Origin: Clostridiales bacterium
Lineage (GTDB): Bacteria > Bacillota_E > Sulfobacillia > Sulfobacillales > JAIMBI01
DNA: 64,000 bases
Assembly (NCBI GenBank): GCA_027318915.1
Contig: DAHVOH010000004.1
Coordinates: forward strand, 11,417 to 75,416
Direction: 5' to 3'
Of the stretch, positions 53,209 to 64,000 are shown one piece after another. Position numbers and translations under genes: made by a program. The notes below the pieces were generated by a model, which made no database searches, had not been told where the DNA came from, and saw only the letters and a list, made by a program, of their open reading frames with translations. Positions within the stretch are counted from its first letter, which is position 1. Each line of letters starts with the position of its first letter.

Positions 53209-53238
53209 ATAACGTGGGCAGACGGCCAAACGGTTCCC
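53209..53238 (-). promoter_or_regulatory. ECF-type promoter, likely autoregulation
   Basis: On the minus strand GGGAACC (53238-53232) and CGTTAT (53214-53209) are 17 bases apart, the common ECF pattern GGAAC-N16/17-CGTT. It lies directly before the ECF sigma gene, as expected when an ECF factor transcribes its own operon. It also decides the start codon of that gene. Confidence 0.6.
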
Positions 53239-53410
53239 GTCGGCGTGCGCGCGCCGAGGCGAACACGGCATGGAAGGGATGGAGAGACGCCCGGGTCCAA
53301 AGCGCGCCCGCTGCCAGACGGGTTGACCCTGGGCAACCGGCCGGGGCGACCATCTCGCGGGCGGTGGGGCGAGGGCGGACGGCGGGGCGTGAGCGGGCTC
53401 GCCGACCAGA

Positions 53411-54640
53411 TCAGAGGTTCTGTTCGGCGGACCGGGTCGCGTCCACACGCTGCCGCATGTCCGGGTTGGCTCCCAGGCGGTCGTAGACCAGATACACCAA
53501 TCCCGCCCCGACAAAGATCGCGGCCATGACCAGAAAGAGACCGGATGGCGCGGTGGAGACATACAGGATGCCTCCCAGGAGCGGTCCCGCCATGCGGCCG
53601 ACCGAGCCGGCCATGCTGATGAGGCCTTGGACGGTTCCGCGCCGGCCCGGCGGCGCCAGCTGGTCGGCGGCGGCCGGCACCGCCGGCCACACCAGCATCT
53701 CGCCCAGGGTGGAGAGGGCCATGGCCGCGACGTAGATGGGATAAGCCTGGCGCGCCGCCAGCAGCAGAAAGGCCAGCAGAAACAGCGAGTTGCCCACCAG
53801 AATCTGGGTTTTCACCCGCGCGAGACGGCGGACGACCGCGAGGATGAGGGGCTGTCCCAGCAGAATCAGCCCGCCGTTGATGGTCCAGAGCAGGCTGTAC
53901 AGCGGGAGCGCGAGGCCCTCGGCCTGCATGTAATTGGGCGTGGTGCTCTGCCATTGCACGTAGGCCACCCAGTCCAGCATAAGACCGGCGGCCAGAAGCC
54001 ACGTCGCGGAGCCGATGGCGGCGAGCGGCACCCGATCGGCTTGGGGCCGGCGGCTGGCCGCCGCCTCCGGGGCCGGCGGCCGGTCAAACGCCGCGCCCCG
54101 GTATTCCGTCGCAATCAGAACCCAAAAAGCCGCCAGCAGCACGGCGGCCGAAAAGAAGGTGAACTGAAAGCCGATGCTGGCGACGAGGCCACCCAGAATC
54201 GACCCGAAGGCGACCCCCGCGTTCTGGGCCACGTAGACCACGTTGAAGGCGTTGCGGCCGGCGCCCGGCCACAGTTGAGCCGCCAGGGCGTTTAGACAGG
54301 GGAACACCACCCCGACGCCCATGCCGGCCAGCGTGGCTCCCACGGCATACGCCCAAAAGTTGCGGTCCCAGCCAATCCAGGCCATCAGCATGACGTTGAC
54401 GGCCACGGTGACCAGGAGCGGCCGGCGCGCGCCGAACCGGTCAAAGAGAATGCCGCCCCAGAAAGAGCCCAGCAGGCCCGCGCCGGCCTGGGCCGTCAGC
54501 AGAATGCCCACCACGGTCATGGGCTGGCCCAGGACACGATGGACGTAGATGGCGGTCAGCGGCCACATGAAGGCAAATCCGAGGCTGTTGACGGCCACGC
54601 CGGCCGCCAGAAGCCACATGCCGCGCGGAATTTGACGCAT
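53411..54640 (-). CDS. Major facilitator superfamily transporter
   Basis: A 409-residue protein with about twelve membrane helices. AGLLGSFWGGILFDRFGARRPLLV carries the MFS loop 2-3 motif, and GMGVGVVFPCLNALAA follows. It resembles multidrug-efflux MFS proteins; the substrate is unknown. It is divergent from the marR-type gene, whose operator region could control both. The ATG at 54640 is the first possible start. Confidence 0.85.
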   Translation of the reverse strand: MRQIPRGMWLLAAGVAVNSLGFAFMWPLTAIYVHRVLGQPMTVVGILLTAQAGAGLLGSFWGGILFDRFGARRPLLVTVAVNVMLMAWIGWDRNFWAYAVGATLAGMGVGVVFPCLNALAAQLWPGAGRNAFNVVYVAQNAGVAFGSILGGLVASIGFQFTFFSAAVLLAAFWVLIATEYRGAAFDRPPAPEAAASRRPQADRVPLAAIGSATWLLAAGLMLDWVAYVQWQSTTPNYMQAEGLALPLYSLLWTINGGLILLGQPLILAVVRRLARVKTQILVGNSLFLLAFLLLAARQAYPIYVAAMALSTLGEMLVWPAVPAAADQLAPPGRRGTVQGLISMAGSVGRMAGPLLGGILYVSTAPSGLFLVMAAIFVGAGLVYLVYDRLGANPDMRQRVDATRSAEQNL

Positions 54641-54767
54641 ATCTCATCTTATCCGCTCGCCGGCCAAGACACCATGCGACTGTGGGCGGATTTCCCCCGG
54701 CCCCGATGCGGCCATCGGGCGGGGCCAATACTTTGATAGCGTGACGTAGTTTAGATCCATAAATAGA

Positions 54768-54796
54768 TTGACGGCGTCGTATCAATCGCCTACACT
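54768..54796 (+). promoter_or_regulatory. Sigma-A promoter of the marR-exporter operon
   Basis: TTGACG (54768-54773) and TACACT (54791-54796) are 17 bases apart, upstream of marR. The short inverted repeat ATTGA-N10-TCAAT (54767-54786) overlaps the -35 and may be a MarR-type operator. The AT-rich spacer between this site and the divergent MFS gene is the least GC-rich intergenic spot of this part. Confidence 0.55.
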
Positions 54797-54819
54797 GCCT
54801 CTGAATGAGGAGGATGGAC

Positions 54820-55338
54820 GTGGAACACCACACGGATCCCGCATCATCGACCGGGCCGCGCCCCGAGGGGTCGCAACCCGAGGAGCAGGTGCTTCAGGGA
54901 CTCCGGGCGCTGTTTCTGGCCGTGCAGGAACGGAGCCGGGACAGCTGGGCGGACTTGGACCTGTCCATGGCCCAGCTGCGCGCGTTCTTCGTGGTGGCGC
55001 GGAGCGCCAGCCTGTCGGTCGGGGCGGTGGGACGGGAGCTGGGGATAGGGCTTCCGGCGGCCAGCCACATCGTCGAGCGGTTGGTGCAGGCGGGCTTGGT
55101 GGAGCGGCGCGCGCATGCCGAGGACCGCCGCGTCACCATCTGCACGGTGTCGGAGGGCGGACGTCGGCTGTTGGAGCAGACCCAGCAGGGCGGTCCTCAG
55201 CTGGTGCGGGAGTGGCTCAGGCGGATGGACGCCGAGGATGTGCAGGCGCTGGCCCGTGGACTGGGCGCGCTGCGGCGGGTGATTGAGCGGGTCGAGCCGG
55301 TGGCGGCGACCGCGGGGGAAGGACGGGTTTCGTCATGA
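54820..55338 (+). CDS. MarR-family transcriptional regulator
   Basis: A 172-residue protein with a winged helix: LDLSMAQLRAFFVVARSASL, then VGAVGRELGIGLPAASHIVE (recognition helix), then RRAHAEDRRVTICTVSEGGR (the wing). MarR repressors typically respond to aromatic drugs. The GTG at 54820 is chosen because AGGAGG stands six bases before it; in-frame ATGs at 54805 and 54814 flank or overlap that site. The DHA2 exporter follows with an ATGA overlap, so this is a drug-responsive efflux operon. Confidence 0.9.
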   Translation: MEHHTDPASSTGPRPEGSQPEEQVLQGLRALFLAVQERSRDSWADLDLSMAQLRAFFVVARSASLSVGAVGRELGIGLPAASHIVERLVQAGLVERRAHAEDRRVTICTVSEGGRRLLEQTQQGGPQLVREWLRRMDAEDVQALARGLGALRRVIERVEPVAATAGEGRVSS

Positions 55339-57194
55339 CGGATGCGCCGGTCAGTGCGCGTGGACGTCGCGCCATCGTGGACTCGAGTCAGCCGCTCCGG
55401 GACCAGGTGAGTCAGCGGCAGCTGGTGCTGATTTTGGTGAGCGTGATGCTGGGGATGCTGCTGTCGGCCGTCGATCAGACGGTGGTGGGCACCGCCATGC
55501 CGCGCATCATCGCCGACCTGCACGGCTTGTCGGAGTATGCGTGGGTCACCACAAGCTATCTGTTGGCATCGACGGTCATGGTGCCGATTTACGGCAAGCT
55601 CTCCGACATTTACGGCCGCAAGCCCTTCTACCTGTTGGGCATGTCCGTCTTCCTGCTCGGCTCGGCGCTATCCGGCACCAGCCACAGCATGACCCAGCTG
55701 GTGTTGTATCGCGGCATTCAGGGGCTGGGCGCCGGAGCCATGCTGCCCATTGTGCAAGCCATCATCGGGGACATCTTCCCACCCGCGGAACGCGGCAAGT
55801 GGCAGGGGATGATGATGGCGGTGTTCGGCCTGGCCAGCATCATCGGCCCTTGGGCCGGCGGCACCATCACCGACACCTGGGGATGGCGGTACGTGTTTTA
55901 CGTCAATATGCCGCTCGGCGCCTTGGCCCTCATCTTTTGCGCCGTGGCCCTGCCCGGCATCTACCAGCGCACCAACCACCTGATCGATTACATGGGCTCG
56001 GCGCTGCTGGTCCTGGCGGCGGTGCCCATGCTGCTGGGCTTCTCGTGGGCGGGCAATCAATACACCTGGACCGATTGGCACGTCCTCGGCGCCTTCGCCT
56101 TCTCGCTGGCGGCCTGGATCACCTTCGTCGTCTGGGAGCTGCACAGCCCGGAGCCGATTCTCTCGCCCAAGCTGTTCCGCAACGGCATTTTCACCATCAG
56201 TGTGGCGACGTCGTTTTTTGTCGCCCTGGGCATGTTCGGCGCCATCATGTACATCCCGCTCTTCGTGCAGGCGGTCATCGGGGACTCCGCCGCCAACTCC
56301 GGCATTGTGATCACGCCGATGATGCTCGGGTTCATGGTGTCCAGCATCGTGGGCGGCCAGATCATGTCGCGGACGGGCAAGTACAAGCTTTTGTCCATCA
56401 TCAGCTTGGCGGTCGCCGTGTTCGGGATGTTCCTTCTGGGGCGCATGGGGGCCGACGCCACCAATGCGCTGGTCATTCGCGACATGGTCATCACCGGACT
56501 GGGCATGGGGACGATGATGAGCCTGTTCACCATCGTGGTGCAGAACGCCTTCCCGTTCCAGGAGATGGGCGTGGTGACGGCGAGCCTGCAGTTCTTCCGC
56601 TCCATCGGCGGCACTGTGGGCATCGCCATTCTGGGCTCGCTGCTGACCAGCCGGTTCACGCACGAACTGCCCCGGCACATCCCGGTGGCCATCCAGCGAG
56701 CCCTGCCGGCGGGGGCCCTGCACAACATCGCCAATCCCGCCGTGCTGTTGTCGCCGGCCGCCTTCAGTCAGCTGTCGCGGGTGTTCAGCCGCTTCGGACC
56801 GGCGGGGGTTGTCCTGGCCCGGGCGCTGCTGCACGGCGTCAAGGTGTCGCTGGCGTTGGCGACCCAGGAGGTGTTCATCGTCGGGTCGATTCTCCTGGGC
56901 GTGGCGCTGGTCATGTCGTTCTTCCTGAAGGAGATACCCCTCCGGCGGCAGTCGGGCCGATCCGCCTTCGATCTGGAAGGACACCCCCGGCATGAGGGCA
57001 AGGCCCTGTACGGCCGGCTGGGGGTCGCGCTCGGATTGCTGCTGCAGAGCCCCAATCTCCCCGCCGCGTGGCAGGACGTCGCCATGCAGGCGCGGCTTCG
57101 CCTCTTGGCGGAAGCCCTGCTGGAGCGCTATCTGGCCGAGGACGGCCAGGACGAGACGGCCACGGCTCTGGGGGGGATCGGCGGCGGCGAGTAG
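55335..57194 (+). CDS. DHA2-family (EmrB/QacA-type) multidrug exporter
   Basis: A 619-residue protein with about fourteen membrane helices. LLSAVDQTVVGTAMPRIIADL is the DHA2 helix 1 signature, LSDIYGRKPFYLLGMSVFLLG the loop 2-3 motif, and RGIQGLGAGAMLPIVQAI the helix 4-5 motif. It exports drugs using the proton gradient. About 100 extra cytoplasmic residues follow the last helix. It overlaps the marR gene by four bases. A strong hairpin follows at 57222-57260. Confidence 0.92.
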   Translation: MTDAPVSARGRRAIVDSSQPLRDQVSQRQLVLILVSVMLGMLLSAVDQTVVGTAMPRIIADLHGLSEYAWVTTSYLLASTVMVPIYGKLSDIYGRKPFYLLGMSVFLLGSALSGTSHSMTQLVLYRGIQGLGAGAMLPIVQAIIGDIFPPAERGKWQGMMMAVFGLASIIGPWAGGTITDTWGWRYVFYVNMPLGALALIFCAVALPGIYQRTNHLIDYMGSALLVLAAVPMLLGFSWAGNQYTWTDWHVLGAFAFSLAAWITFVVWELHSPEPILSPKLFRNGIFTISVATSFFVALGMFGAIMYIPLFVQAVIGDSAANSGIVITPMMLGFMVSSIVGGQIMSRTGKYKLLSIISLAVAVFGMFLLGRMGADATNALVIRDMVITGLGMGTMMSLFTIVVQNAFPFQEMGVVTASLQFFRSIGGTVGIAILGSLLTSRFTHELPRHIPVAIQRALPAGALHNIANPAVLLSPAAFSQLSRVFSRFGPAGVVLARALLHGVKVSLALATQEVFIVGSILLGVALVMSFFLKEIPLRRQSGRSAFDLEGHPRHEGKALYGRLGVALGLLLQSPNLPAAWQDVAMQARLRLLAEALLERYLAEDGQDETATALGGIGGGE

Positions 57195-57221
57195 CCCCGG
57201 CACGATACGGGACCCGATGCT

Positions 57222-60741
<3,520 letters not shown>

Positions 60742-61255
60742 AACCGCTCCGGGAACGGACCCGGTGGGCCCGGGATGGGCCCCCGTGTCGGGGGCGCGAC
60801 GCGGCGACGGGCTCGCCCGCTGGAGCCGGGCGAGCCGAGGTTTTCCGCCCGGCCGGGAGCCTTTGTCCCGGCTTGATGTCATGCCGCAAGGGCGATGGCC
60901 CGCCGTGCCGGGGTCTCGGACGAAGGTGGCGCCGGCTGGATGCCGCCGGGCATTCTGCGGATCCCCGGCTGCCCGAAGACCGCACCGAGTCCAGACGCGG
61001 GCGTTTCGGGCGCTCGGTGCGGCCACATGACCTCGCGGGCTTGCGAGTCCCCGCGGCTCGCCTCGTTCGGCAGCTCCACAGGACTCGGCACGGTCATAGG
61101 GGCCCCGGCCATCTGTTGTCCGCGAGGGATCGGCCGGGGATGCGCGCGTACGGCGGATGGGAGCGCCCGGGGAGGAGATGGCTCCGAGACTGCGAAAGAT
61201 CCCGAGGGCCGTGCGAATCCGTGCGGAATCCTGCCTGCGGAAGGGAGCGAGCGAG
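60742..61255. other. Intergenic region before the hydrolase gene
   Basis: These 514 bases are very GC-rich. A perfect 10-bp hairpin lies near the left end (60810-60836), a likely end for the small membrane protein transcript. Open frames here lack ribosome-binding sites and homology. No promoter for the hydrolase gene was recognised. Confidence 0.45.
60810..60836 (+). terminator. Hairpin after the small membrane protein gene
   Basis: GGCTCGCCCG (60810-60819) pairs perfectly with CGGGCGAGCC (60827-60836) around CTGGAGC. It lies 68 bases after the stop codon and is followed by GAGGTTTT, a short T-run. It could end transcription of the small gene. Confidence 0.45.
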
Positions 61256-62146
61256 GTGCCCCGGTGGTCGGACGGCGCGCCGAGCGCGGACAGGGTCGTC
61301 CCGGTGGACGGTGAGCCGGTTCGGCTGCTGGAATGGCCGGGCGAGGCGCCCGCGCTGCTGGCCTGGCCCGGTATGGGGAGCCGGGCCGAGTATTTTGGCC
61401 TCTTGGCGGAGCGGCTGCCGAATCACCTGTGGGCGGTGGATCCGCCGGGCGTGGGTCCGGTCAGCACGGGGCTTCCGACCGTGGAGCGCGCGCTGGCGAT
61501 CTGGGAGCGGCTGTTGGCCGAGACCGGTGCGGCCGTCGTCGTCGGGCATTCGTGGGGGGCGTTTTTGGCGCGTCTCGCGCAAGGCGCGCTGGCGGCGACC
61601 GTGCGGGGCGCGGTCCTGCTGGACGGCGGCTACATGCCCTGGGTGAATCCGGGTGAATCGTTGGAGGCCGAAATCGCGGAGGGACTGGCGTTTCTGGGCA
61701 GACAGACGCACCGGCGCCTGGAGGATGCCGTGGCGACCGATCTGCAAGCGTACCGGGACCGGGGCCTGTCGGTGACGCCGACGCTGGTGCGGATGGTGAG
61801 GTCGGGCTGGATGCGGCGCGACGACGGAGCCTGGCACCCCGCCATGTCGCTCGCCGCTTTTGGGGCGGCGATGCGGAGCATGGCCGTCCTGCCGGAGGAA
61901 GCTTACCTGGCGGTGGCCGGCCGTGCGCTGCTGGTGACACCGGCCGACGAAGCGGGGGCGCAGGACGGGACGGCCGGCGGCGAGGCCGACCCGGCCGCCA
62001 CGCAGCGCCGGGAGTGGTTCGGGGCGTTTGCCCGTCAGCCCGGCCACCGCGTGGTGACGTTGGCCGGCCTCACCCACGAACTGCTGCCGGAGGGCGGCGA
62101 CGAAGTGGCTCGCGTCATTCGCGCCTGGCTGGCGGATCTTGCCTGA
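61256..62146 (+). CDS. Alpha/beta hydrolase
   Basis: A 296-residue alpha/beta-hydrolase. The nucleophile is S99 in the elbow VVGHSWGAFLA, followed by GAVLLDGGYMPW. The catalytic histidine is H274 in LAGLTHELLPEG. The lid is rich in Arg and Trp. Substrate unknown; esterases and haloperoxidase-like hydrolases share this layout. The GTG at 61256 has AAGGGAG eight bases before it. It converges with the aminotransferase-fold gene; a hairpin separates them. Confidence 0.85.
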   Translation: MPRWSDGAPSADRVVPVDGEPVRLLEWPGEAPALLAWPGMGSRAEYFGLLAERLPNHLWAVDPPGVGPVSTGLPTVERALAIWERLLAETGAAVVVGHSWGAFLARLAQGALAATVRGAVLLDGGYMPWVNPGESLEAEIAEGLAFLGRQTHRRLEDAVATDLQAYRDRGLSVTPTLVRMVRSGWMRRDDGAWHPAMSLAAFGAAMRSMAVLPEEAYLAVAGRALLVTPADEAGAQDGTAGGEADPAATQRREWFGAFARQPGHRVVTLAGLTHELLPEGGDEVARVIRAWLADLA

Positions 62147-62147
62147 T

Positions 62148-62174
62148 GGGCGGCCTCGGGCACCGAGGCCGCCC
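62148..62174. terminator. Hairpin between converging genes
   Basis: GGGCGGCCTCGG (62148-62159) pairs perfectly over 12 bases with CCGAGGCCGCCC (62163-62174) around GCA. It begins one base after the hydrolase stop codon and lies 32 bases from the end of the minus-strand gene. No T-run follows. It probably terminates both transcripts. Confidence 0.65.
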
Positions 62175-62206
62175 TCCACGCGCCTGCACGCGCTCTGGGA
62201 CGTCGG

Positions 62207-63355
62207 CTAGGCGCGCCCGATCGGGGAGCGGGTCTGTCGATAGGCGAGGAGGCCCTCCGCCACCCGATCGAGGTCGTCGGCATTGTTGTAGTAATGCAGG
62301 CTGACACGGACCGCTTGTCCGCGCGGACTCACGATGACATGGCGGTCGGTCAGGAAGGCGGCGCAGGCTTCGGCGTCGTCCACCCGGACGGTGACCTGGG
62401 GTCCGCGAAAAGCCGGGTCGGTCGGCGAGAAGAGCGCAAAGCCTTCGCCCAGCAGCCGATCTTGAAGGCGTCCGGCCAGGTCCTGAACATGGGCAAAGAC
62501 GGACGGCGTGTCAGTCTCATTGATGAGATCCAGCCCGGCGCGGCCGGCAAATGCGGCGGGGATGGCGGGTGTGCCGGTTTGGTAGCGGCGGGCGTCGACC
62601 GCATAATCAAGCCGCCGGGGGTTGAACGCGAAAGGCTCCTGCCGCGCGAACCATCCGGTCAAAATGGGATCGCGCGGGGCCGCGGCCGGTTCGCGCACGT
62701 AGAGAAAGGCGAGTCCCGGAGAGCCGAGGAGATACTTCAGGGTGCCGGCCACCAGGTAGTCGCAGTCCAAGGCTTCGACGTCGATCGGGAGCACGCCGGC
62801 CCCCTGGTACGCGTCGACAAACACGCGGGCTCCACGGGCGTGGGCCGTTCGAGCGATATCGGCCACGGGGAGCCGAAGCCCGTTGGCATAGGACACCAGC
62901 GGGACGGACACGAGCGCGGTTTGCTCCCCGATGCGCTCTATGTACTGCTGTGGGTCGACGAGGCCGTCGGTCTGGGGAATGAAGTCGACGACGGCGCCCT
63001 GCGCCCCGGCGGCAAGCCACACATGGGCGATGCTGGGGAACTCCAAATCGTTGGTGATAATCTGGCGGCGCTGCTGGAAATCAAGTCCCCAGGCCACCTG
63101 AAAAGCCCCTTCGGAGGCGCATGAGATGGCCGCCACCTGTTCCGGTGCGGCATGGATCAGGTGGGCGAAAGCCACCCGGGCATGGTCCAGCTCCTCCATC
63201 CAAAACTGCCACGGGGCCGCATGGATGCGCCAGCTGGTCATGAACTCGCTCATCGCCACGATGACTCGATCGGAGAGCGCTCCTTCACTGCAGCTGCAGA
63301 GATGGGCGGTGGTGTCAAAGATGGGAAAGTGACTCCGAAATTCCGGCGCGTTCAC
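62207..63355 (-). CDS. Class V aminotransferase-fold PLP enzyme
   Basis: A 382-residue PLP enzyme of the NifS/cysteine-desulfurase-like class V group. The PLP lysine is K207 in AGTLKYLLGSPGLAFL, preceded by VFVDAYQGAGVLPIDV (the Asp and Gln that hold the cofactor). No cysteine-bearing catalytic loop typical of IscS is obvious, so it may act as an aminotransferase, lyase or kynureninase-like enzyme rather than a desulfurase. The GTG at 63355 has GGAGGAGG nine bases upstream. Confidence 0.83.
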   Translation of the reverse strand: MNAPEFRSHFPIFDTTAHLCSCSEGALSDRVIVAMSEFMTSWRIHAAPWQFWMEELDHARVAFAHLIHAAPEQVAAISCASEGAFQVAWGLDFQQRRQIITNDLEFPSIAHVWLAAGAQGAVVDFIPQTDGLVDPQQYIERIGEQTALVSVPLVSYANGLRLPVADIARTAHARGARVFVDAYQGAGVLPIDVEALDCDYLVAGTLKYLLGSPGLAFLYVREPAAAPRDPILTGWFARQEPFAFNPRRLDYAVDARRYQTGTPAIPAAFAGRAGLDLINETDTPSVFAHVQDLAGRLQDRLLGEGFALFSPTDPAFRGPQVTVRVDDAEACAAFLTDRHVIVSPRGQAVRVSLHYYNNADDLDRVAEGLLAYRQTRSPIGRA

Positions 63356-64000
63356 CCGCAAATTCCTCCTCCGCGACGTGTGACCAGCGTGGGTGCCTCC
63401 ACCTGCCGCAAATCCGGCGGGATGGCGGCCGGCGGGTGTGTTCCCCGAGATGCCCGTCGTGTCCACCGTATCACACCTGTCCGGGTGCGGTGGCGGGAGT
63501 TCTGCGCGGCCGATGAGCGCGGTGCGGGTCTGCGTGGTCCGCCCCAGTCCCGGCGTGTCCGCCGCGGGGCGCCTGTCAAGGGTCGCGCGCCGATGAACGG
63601 CGGGAGCAACCGCTCCGCGGCGTAGCCGATGTGCATGAACACCTCCGGACGGAGCGAGTCAAAACTCACGGAGCGCCGAGTCTTTAGCGTCATTGACCTT
63701 GCCATGCGTTACGACACCCGCCAAGCCAAACCGGATGGATGAAGGGCAATGAGGAGAGGCCTGCGCCACAAACCACCGTTTGTGCGCTCGGCGCCTGACC
63801 GTCCCGCGACTTGGGTTCCGTGGCAGCGTAAGGACAACGCCACGCCCAGGAGCGACACCAGGCACCGCCACGCGCACGAAACCGGCGCCGACCGGATCAC
63901 CGACGCTCTTGCAAGCCCGCTTTTCTGCCCGGGCTCCGTGCCCTGGCTGCCGGCGAAGGCGGTGGCGACTTTGTGCTCCGGAGTGGTTGGAACTTCTCCT
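63356..64000. other. Right-end region without a supported gene
   Basis: These 645 bases to the window edge hold several short open frames on both strands, all with biased composition and no recognisable domain or ribosome-binding site. The stretch 63640-63780 is somewhat less GC-rich than its surroundings. A gene whose main part lies beyond the window cannot be excluded. Confidence 0.4.

Noticed and set aside
63352..63705. A 117-codon minus-strand frame near the right edge that might be a transposase remnant
   Set aside because: Only a few residues look protein-like; there are no terminal repeats, catalytic motif or ribosome-binding site.

Overview
The window is one contiguous piece of a high-GC bacterial chromosome. 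Gene content and order point to an endospore-forming Firmicute. From the 5' edge it carries lepA-hemW-hrcA-grpE-dnaJ-prmA, then hinT-rpsU-yqeY, then the sporulation pair yqfC-yqfD followed by phoH-pgpH-ybeY-dgkA-(CBS protein)-cdd-era-recO-glyQ-glyS-PDRP-ppdK, and finally dnaG-rpoD. This is the classic Bacillota (yqe/yqf) block. YqfC and YqfD occur in spore formers, and glycyl-tRNA synthetase is the two-subunit bacterial form. High GC, a secreted G1 (glutamic) peptidase and a sulfide:quinone-reductase-like flavoprotein suggest an acid- and sulfur-associated lineage such as Sulfobacillus and relatives. That placement is inference only. No tRNA, rRNA, CRISPR array, insertion sequence or prophage was seen.

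Positions 1-23857 are densely packed plus-strand housekeeping genes. Most junctions are ATGA/GTGA overlaps, so translation is coupled. Control elements seen here are a CIRCE operator with a sigma-A promoter before hrcA, a perfect-consensus promoter before rpsU, and a weak sigma-E-like site before yqfC. The heat-shock group lacks dnaK between grpE and dnaJ. A minus-strand tandem rhodanese-like gene without catalytic cysteines interrupts the run just before yqfC. Between ppdK and dnaG lies one small secreted protein of unknown function.

Positions 28200-39000 are more accessory: a soluble LytS/LytR-type two-component pair, a DUF2508-like small protein, a long-chain acyl-CoA synthetase-like enzyme divergent from a class B penicillin-binding protein (PBP2 type), a run of very small genes, a secreted G1 peptidase, and an orphan pair of peptide/nickel ABC permeases. 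One of the small genes (35272-35487) is a metallochaperone-like HMA domain whose first metal-binding cysteine codon is an in-frame TGA. A hairpin follows at the spacing expected for a bacterial SECIS element, so it is a good candidate selenoprotein.

Positions 39165-43705 (minus strand) form a sulfide-related cluster: an ArsR-rhodanese regulator with a palindromic operator, a DsrE-family protein, an SQR-like flavoprotein, a SAM methyltransferase, and a drug-efflux MFS gene broken by several single-base indels. The rest of the window carries a GH31 alpha-xylosidase-like enzyme, odhA-odhB with a coupled macro-domain gene, an ECF sigma factor with a membrane-anchored partner and a likely autoregulated promoter, an MFS exporter divergent from a marR-DHA2 exporter operon, a GH2 beta-galactosidase, a small two-helix membrane protein, an alpha/beta hydrolase, and a class V aminotransferase-fold PLP enzyme. 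Several operons end in long perfect hairpins without a U-tract.
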